A stretch of DNA of 7,856 nucleotides from an uncultured Bacteroides sp. (lineage in GTDB: Bacteria; Bacteroidota; Bacteroidia; Bacteroidales; Bacteroidaceae): NCBI GenBank assembly GCA_900556625.1, contig USPQ01000115.1, forward strand, positions 1 to 7,856. Direction: 5' to 3'. Positions 6,259 to 7,856 of the stretch are shown here, one piece after another. The translations under genes and the position numbers were made by a program. Under the pieces are notes generated by a model. It made no database searches and was not told the DNA's origin. It saw nothing but the letters and a program-made list of their open reading frames with translations. How positions within the stretch are numbered: position 1 is the first letter of the stretch; each line of letters opens with the position of its first letter.

Positions 6259-6612
6259 GTGAAAGTAAGAGAAGTCATAACATATAAAGAATATTTTGAT
6301 GATTTTTTCAAGAAACAACCACAGAAGGTTCGCGATAAAATCATCAAAGTGCTAGATATTATCGAGCAGATAGACCGAATCCCAACGACATATCTAAAAT
6401 ACATAGAAGGTACTAATGGACTATTTGAGGTTCGCGTGCAACTAGGCAATAATATCTTCCGCATTTTTTGTTTCTTTGACGGTAATAAATTGGTTGTTTT
6501 GTTAAGTGGCTTTCAGAAAAAGACACAAAAAACACCACCAGAAGAAATAAAAAGAGCAGAACGGCTTATGACCGACTATTATAAAGAAAAAGAAAAGGAG
6601 ATTTTAGAATGA
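6259..6612 (+). CDS. higB: HigB/RelE-superfamily toxin (Gp49-like)
   Basis: A small basic protein of 117 residues, full length for the Gp49/HigB-like toxin family, whose known members cleave mRNA at the ribosome. Recognisable blocks are TTYLKYIEGTNGLFEVRVQL (about 43-62), FRIFCFFDGNKLVVLLSGF (67-85) and the basic KKTQKTPPEEI (87-97), followed by a Lys/Glu-rich C-terminal helix. Toxin comes first and antitoxin second, the usual higBA order. The start is GTG at 6259, with no Met before residue 104 and family similarity from the first residues, so the GTG is well supported. There is no Shine-Dalgarno and the -7 element ends 4 bases upstream, implying a leaderless or nearly leaderless message. 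Its TGA overlaps the antitoxin ATG as ATGA. The higB symbol is by family resemblance. Confidence 0.88.
   Translation: MKVREVITYKEYFDDFFKKQPQKVRDKIIKVLDIIEQIDRIPTTYLKYIEGTNGLFEVRVQLGNNIFRIFCFFDGNKLVVLLSGFQKKTQKTPPEEIKRAERLMTDYYKEKEKEILE
6595..6600 (+). promoter_or_regulatory. ribosome-binding site of the antitoxin gene
   Basis: AAGGAG, 8 bases before the antitoxin ATG and inside the end of the toxin gene, is the clearest Shine-Dalgarno in the window. The toxin start has none. The contrast would favour synthesis of antitoxin over toxin from one mRNA. Confidence 0.65.
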
Positions 6613-6899
6613 ATACAAAGACATTAGACCAAATCAAAAATGAGTATTACGGTGAAGTTGGAGCACCAGAACGAGACAGGCTTGAGCGAGAACTTGAGGC
6701 TTTGCGCATTGGCTTTAAGATACGAAGTGCCAGAGAAAAATTAGATATGACACAAGCAGAGCTTGCAAGTCGCATTGACAAGAAACGTACATTCATATCA
6801 AAAGTTGAAAACGATGGAGAAAATATTACTCTCAAAACATTATTTGATATTGTAGAACGTGGACTTGGTGGAAAATTAAATATCGAAGTGCAATTATAA
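6609..6899 (+). CDS. higA: HigA-type antitoxin, XRE-family helix-turn-helix protein
   Basis: A 96-residue DNA-binding antitoxin expected to neutralise the toxin encoded just upstream and to repress the shared promoter. The N-terminal part (about 1-35) is charged and helical (ERDRLERELEALRIG). An XRE/HTH_3 domain follows at about 36-83, with the helix-turn-helix MTQAELASRIDKKRTFISKV at 47-66 and the GENITLKTLFDIV helix after it. The last residues (KLNIEVQL) form a short beta-like tail common in this family. The ATG at 6609 overlaps the toxin TGA by four bases and has AAGGAG 8 bases upstream, so translation is coupled but independently initiated. The gene is followed 7 bases later by a strong hairpin terminator. 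The higA symbol rests on domain type and gene order. Confidence 0.9.
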   Translation: MNTKTLDQIKNEYYGEVGAPERDRLERELEALRIGFKIRSAREKLDMTQAELASRIDKKRTFISKVENDGENITLKTLFDIVERGLGGKLNIEVQL

Positions 6900-6906
6900 A
6901 AATAAT

Positions 6907-6927
6907 GCCGGAGTGCTTAACTCCGGC
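6907..6927 (+). terminator. intrinsic terminator of the toxin-antitoxin operon
   Basis: GCCGGAGT-GCTTA-ACTCCGGC gives a perfect 8-bp GC-rich stem with a 5-base loop, followed by TTT-C-AATT. It starts 7 bases after the antitoxin stop. It is the strongest intrinsic terminator seen in the window and isolates the operon from the convergent manC gene. Confidence 0.85.
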
Positions 6928-6946
6928 TTTCAATTGAATATCAGCT

Positions 6947-7009
6947 GAATGACAGGAATGACACCACACGAATATCAACAAACGAAATAATCTTTATTTC
7001 GAGAACTCT
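6947..7009. repeat. 63-bp direct repeat, right copy (araC tail remnant plus real manC end)
   Basis: Matches 6066-6128 at 62 of 63 bases (A at 6978 for G at 6097). Here the manC part is functional, supplying the manC stop and last codons, while the araC part (6947-6990) is a headless remnant of 13 codons plus stop with no gene body in front of it. The functional and orphan halves are thus reversed relative to the left copy. Confidence 0.95.
6983..7001. terminator. palindromic hairpin at the manC stop codon
   Basis: Same 8-bp stem and TCT loop as at 6102-6120. On the minus strand the manC stop TAA is the last three bases of the stem's first arm. After the hairpin the minus strand reads TTTGTTG, a short T-rich tail, so termination of manC is plausible but would be modest. 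Confidence 0.5.
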
Positions 7010-7856
7010 TTAATCCGTTGTTCCTCTTCCAGTTTACAAATCAGTAATGTATTATCTTTCTCTGCGATGATATATCCATCCAGTCCTTGAACAACAACTC
7101 GTTTTTCTTCGCTGGCATGCACAATACAGTTCTTACTGTCATACAAACGTATATCGGTTCCTACCGTAGCATTTCCCGATTTATCCTGTGGTAAAAGACC
7201 GCGAAGTGCTCCCCATGTGCCTAAATCCGACCAGCCGAAAGAAGCCGGTAACACGTAAATTGCCTCCGCTTTTTCCATCACCGCATAGTCGATAGAAATA
7301 CTTTCGCAAGTCGGGAATAACTTTTTGATTGTTTCATTTTCTTTTTCCGTATAGAAATCCGGGAAAATACGGTCAAAAATCTGTGCGATACCCGGAGCAT
7401 ATACACGCATCACGGAAGTGATAGTACGCACGTTCCACACAAAGATTCCCGCATTCCAGAAGTAATTACCTTCCGCCAAATACTTTTCAGCTGTCTCTTT
7501 ATCGGGTTTTTCCTTGAATGCGTCTACTGTATAAATTTCTTTATCTGTTTGAAGCTGGTTGGCAGCAGCAATATATCCGTAGCCTGTCTCCGGACGAGTC
7601 GGCCGAATACCTATTGTGACAATAGCACTGCTATCATCCGTAAAACGAAGTGCTTTCTCCATCACTCTACGGAACTCACTCGTATTGATGACTAATGCAT
7701 CCGAAGGAGTTACTACAATGTTAGCACGGGGATGCTTCTTTTTGATTTTCCAGCAAGCAAATGCGATACAAGGTGCAGTATTTCGTGCACAAGGTTCCGC
7801 TAAAATATTACTTTCCGGAATTTCCGGCAACTGCTCCCGAACAATATCAATGTATT
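6994..7856 (-). CDS. manC: mannose-1-phosphate guanylyltransferase, C-terminal part (start beyond right edge)
   Basis: Cytoplasmic enzyme making GDP-mannose from mannose-1-phosphate and GTP; in Bacteroides this feeds GDP-mannose and GDP-fucose into surface polysaccharides and glycoproteins. About 287 residues are present, open to the right edge; the first few visible are YIDIVREQLPEIPESN. Family blocks follow in order: ILAEPCARNTAPCIAFA, NIVVTPSDALV, GIRPTRPETGYGYI (sugar-nucleotide binding), AFKEKPDKETAEKYL, NYFWNAGIFVWN, SIDYAVMEKAE and ASFGWSDLGTWGAL, then a left-handed-helix-like C-terminus (NCIVHASEEKRVVVQGLDGY). The N-terminal nucleotide-binding signature (GGxGxRxWP) lies outside the window, as do the true start and promoter. 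A TTG at 7830 could be mistaken for the start, but homologous residues continue upstream of it. There is no isomerase domain after the transferase, so this is the short single-function form. Its last codons lie in the right 63-bp repeat. Confidence 0.93.
   Translation of the reverse strand, partial: YIDIVREQLPEIPESNILAEPCARNTAPCIAFACWKIKKKHPRANIVVTPSDALVINTSEFRRVMEKALRFTDDSSAIVTIGIRPTRPETGYGYIAAANQLQTDKEIYTVDAFKEKPDKETAEKYLAEGNYFWNAGIFVWNVRTITSVMRVYAPGIAQIFDRIFPDFYTEKENETIKKLFPTCESISIDYAVMEKAEAIYVLPASFGWSDLGTWGALRGLLPQDKSGNATVGTDIRLYDSKNCIVHASEEKRVVVQGLDGYIIAEKDNTLLICKLEEEQRIKEFSK

Larger units (their letters stand above)
6129..7009. other. extra 881-bp segment carrying a toxin-antitoxin operon and the right repeat copy
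   Basis: Removing one repeat copy and everything between the copies would restore araC and manC as intact convergent genes with stops 3 bp apart, so this segment is a net addition. It holds a promoter, two toxin-antitoxin genes and a terminator. No transposase, integrase or terminal inverted repeat is visible at either edge. Its first 40 or so bases resemble the efflux-araC control region, which favours a tandem duplication with later replacement. Site-specific integration into the 3' ends of the genes is the alternative. Confidence 0.7.

Noticed and set aside
6246..6464. 72-residue open frame on the minus strand over the toxin gene
   Set aside because: Antisense shadow of the toxin, whose own frame has strong family similarity; no separate signals.
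6129..6946. Insertion sequence or MITE carrying the toxin-antitoxin genes
   Set aside because: No transposase is encoded, the two ends are not inverted repeats of each other, and the flanking duplication of 63 bp is much too long for a transposition target site.
7828..7830. TTG as the start codon of manC
   Set aside because: The frame stays open to the window edge and the residues before it (YIDIVREQ) fit the family, so the gene is simply cut off.

Overview
The window reads as a stretch of Bacteroides (order Bacteroidales) chromosome. The strongest clues are several matches to the Bacteroides sigma-ABfr -7 element (TAnnTTTG) in front of genes, mostly weak Shine-Dalgarno sequences, moderate AT content and proteins typical of gut Bacteroides. 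Species cannot be told from the sequence alone. No rRNA, tRNA, CRISPR array or transposase is present.

Positions 1-5060 (minus strand) hold a tightly packed export operon, read right to left: a TolC-type outer-membrane channel, a lipoprotein periplasmic adaptor (HlyD/MFP family), an ATPase with two nucleotide-binding domains in one chain, an ABC-2 permease, and the first 61 residues of a second ABC-2 permease that runs off the left edge. This matches the layout of E. coli YbhGFSR-type (drug/cation) exporters plus a dedicated outer-membrane channel. A possible 26-codon ORF sits between the two permeases and overlaps the second by ATGA. The two ATP sites of the fused ATPase look unequal: one canonical and one degenerate.

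Positions 5061-5212 form a divergent control region between the channel gene and an AraC-family regulator (5213-6109, plus strand), the likely controller of the exporter. Both divergent promoters have a good -7 element but no clear -33 element, which fits activator dependence.

Positions 6129-7009 are the surprise. A complete toxin-antitoxin operon of the HigB/HigA type, with its own promoter, near-palindromic operator and terminator, lies between two 63-bp direct repeats that differ at one base. Each repeat contains the last 13 codons and stop of the AraC gene, a 3-bp spacer and the last codons of the convergent manC gene. The simplest ancestral state is therefore araC and manC converging with their stops 3 bp apart inside one palindromic hairpin. 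The left end of the inserted segment also resembles the channel-araC control region. This suggests that a tandem duplication of control region plus araC had its second regulator body replaced by the toxin-antitoxin genes, rather than a simple insertion.

Positions 6994-7856 (minus strand) carry the C-terminal about 287 residues of mannose-1-phosphate guanylyltransferase (GDP-mannose synthesis), whose start lies beyond the right edge.
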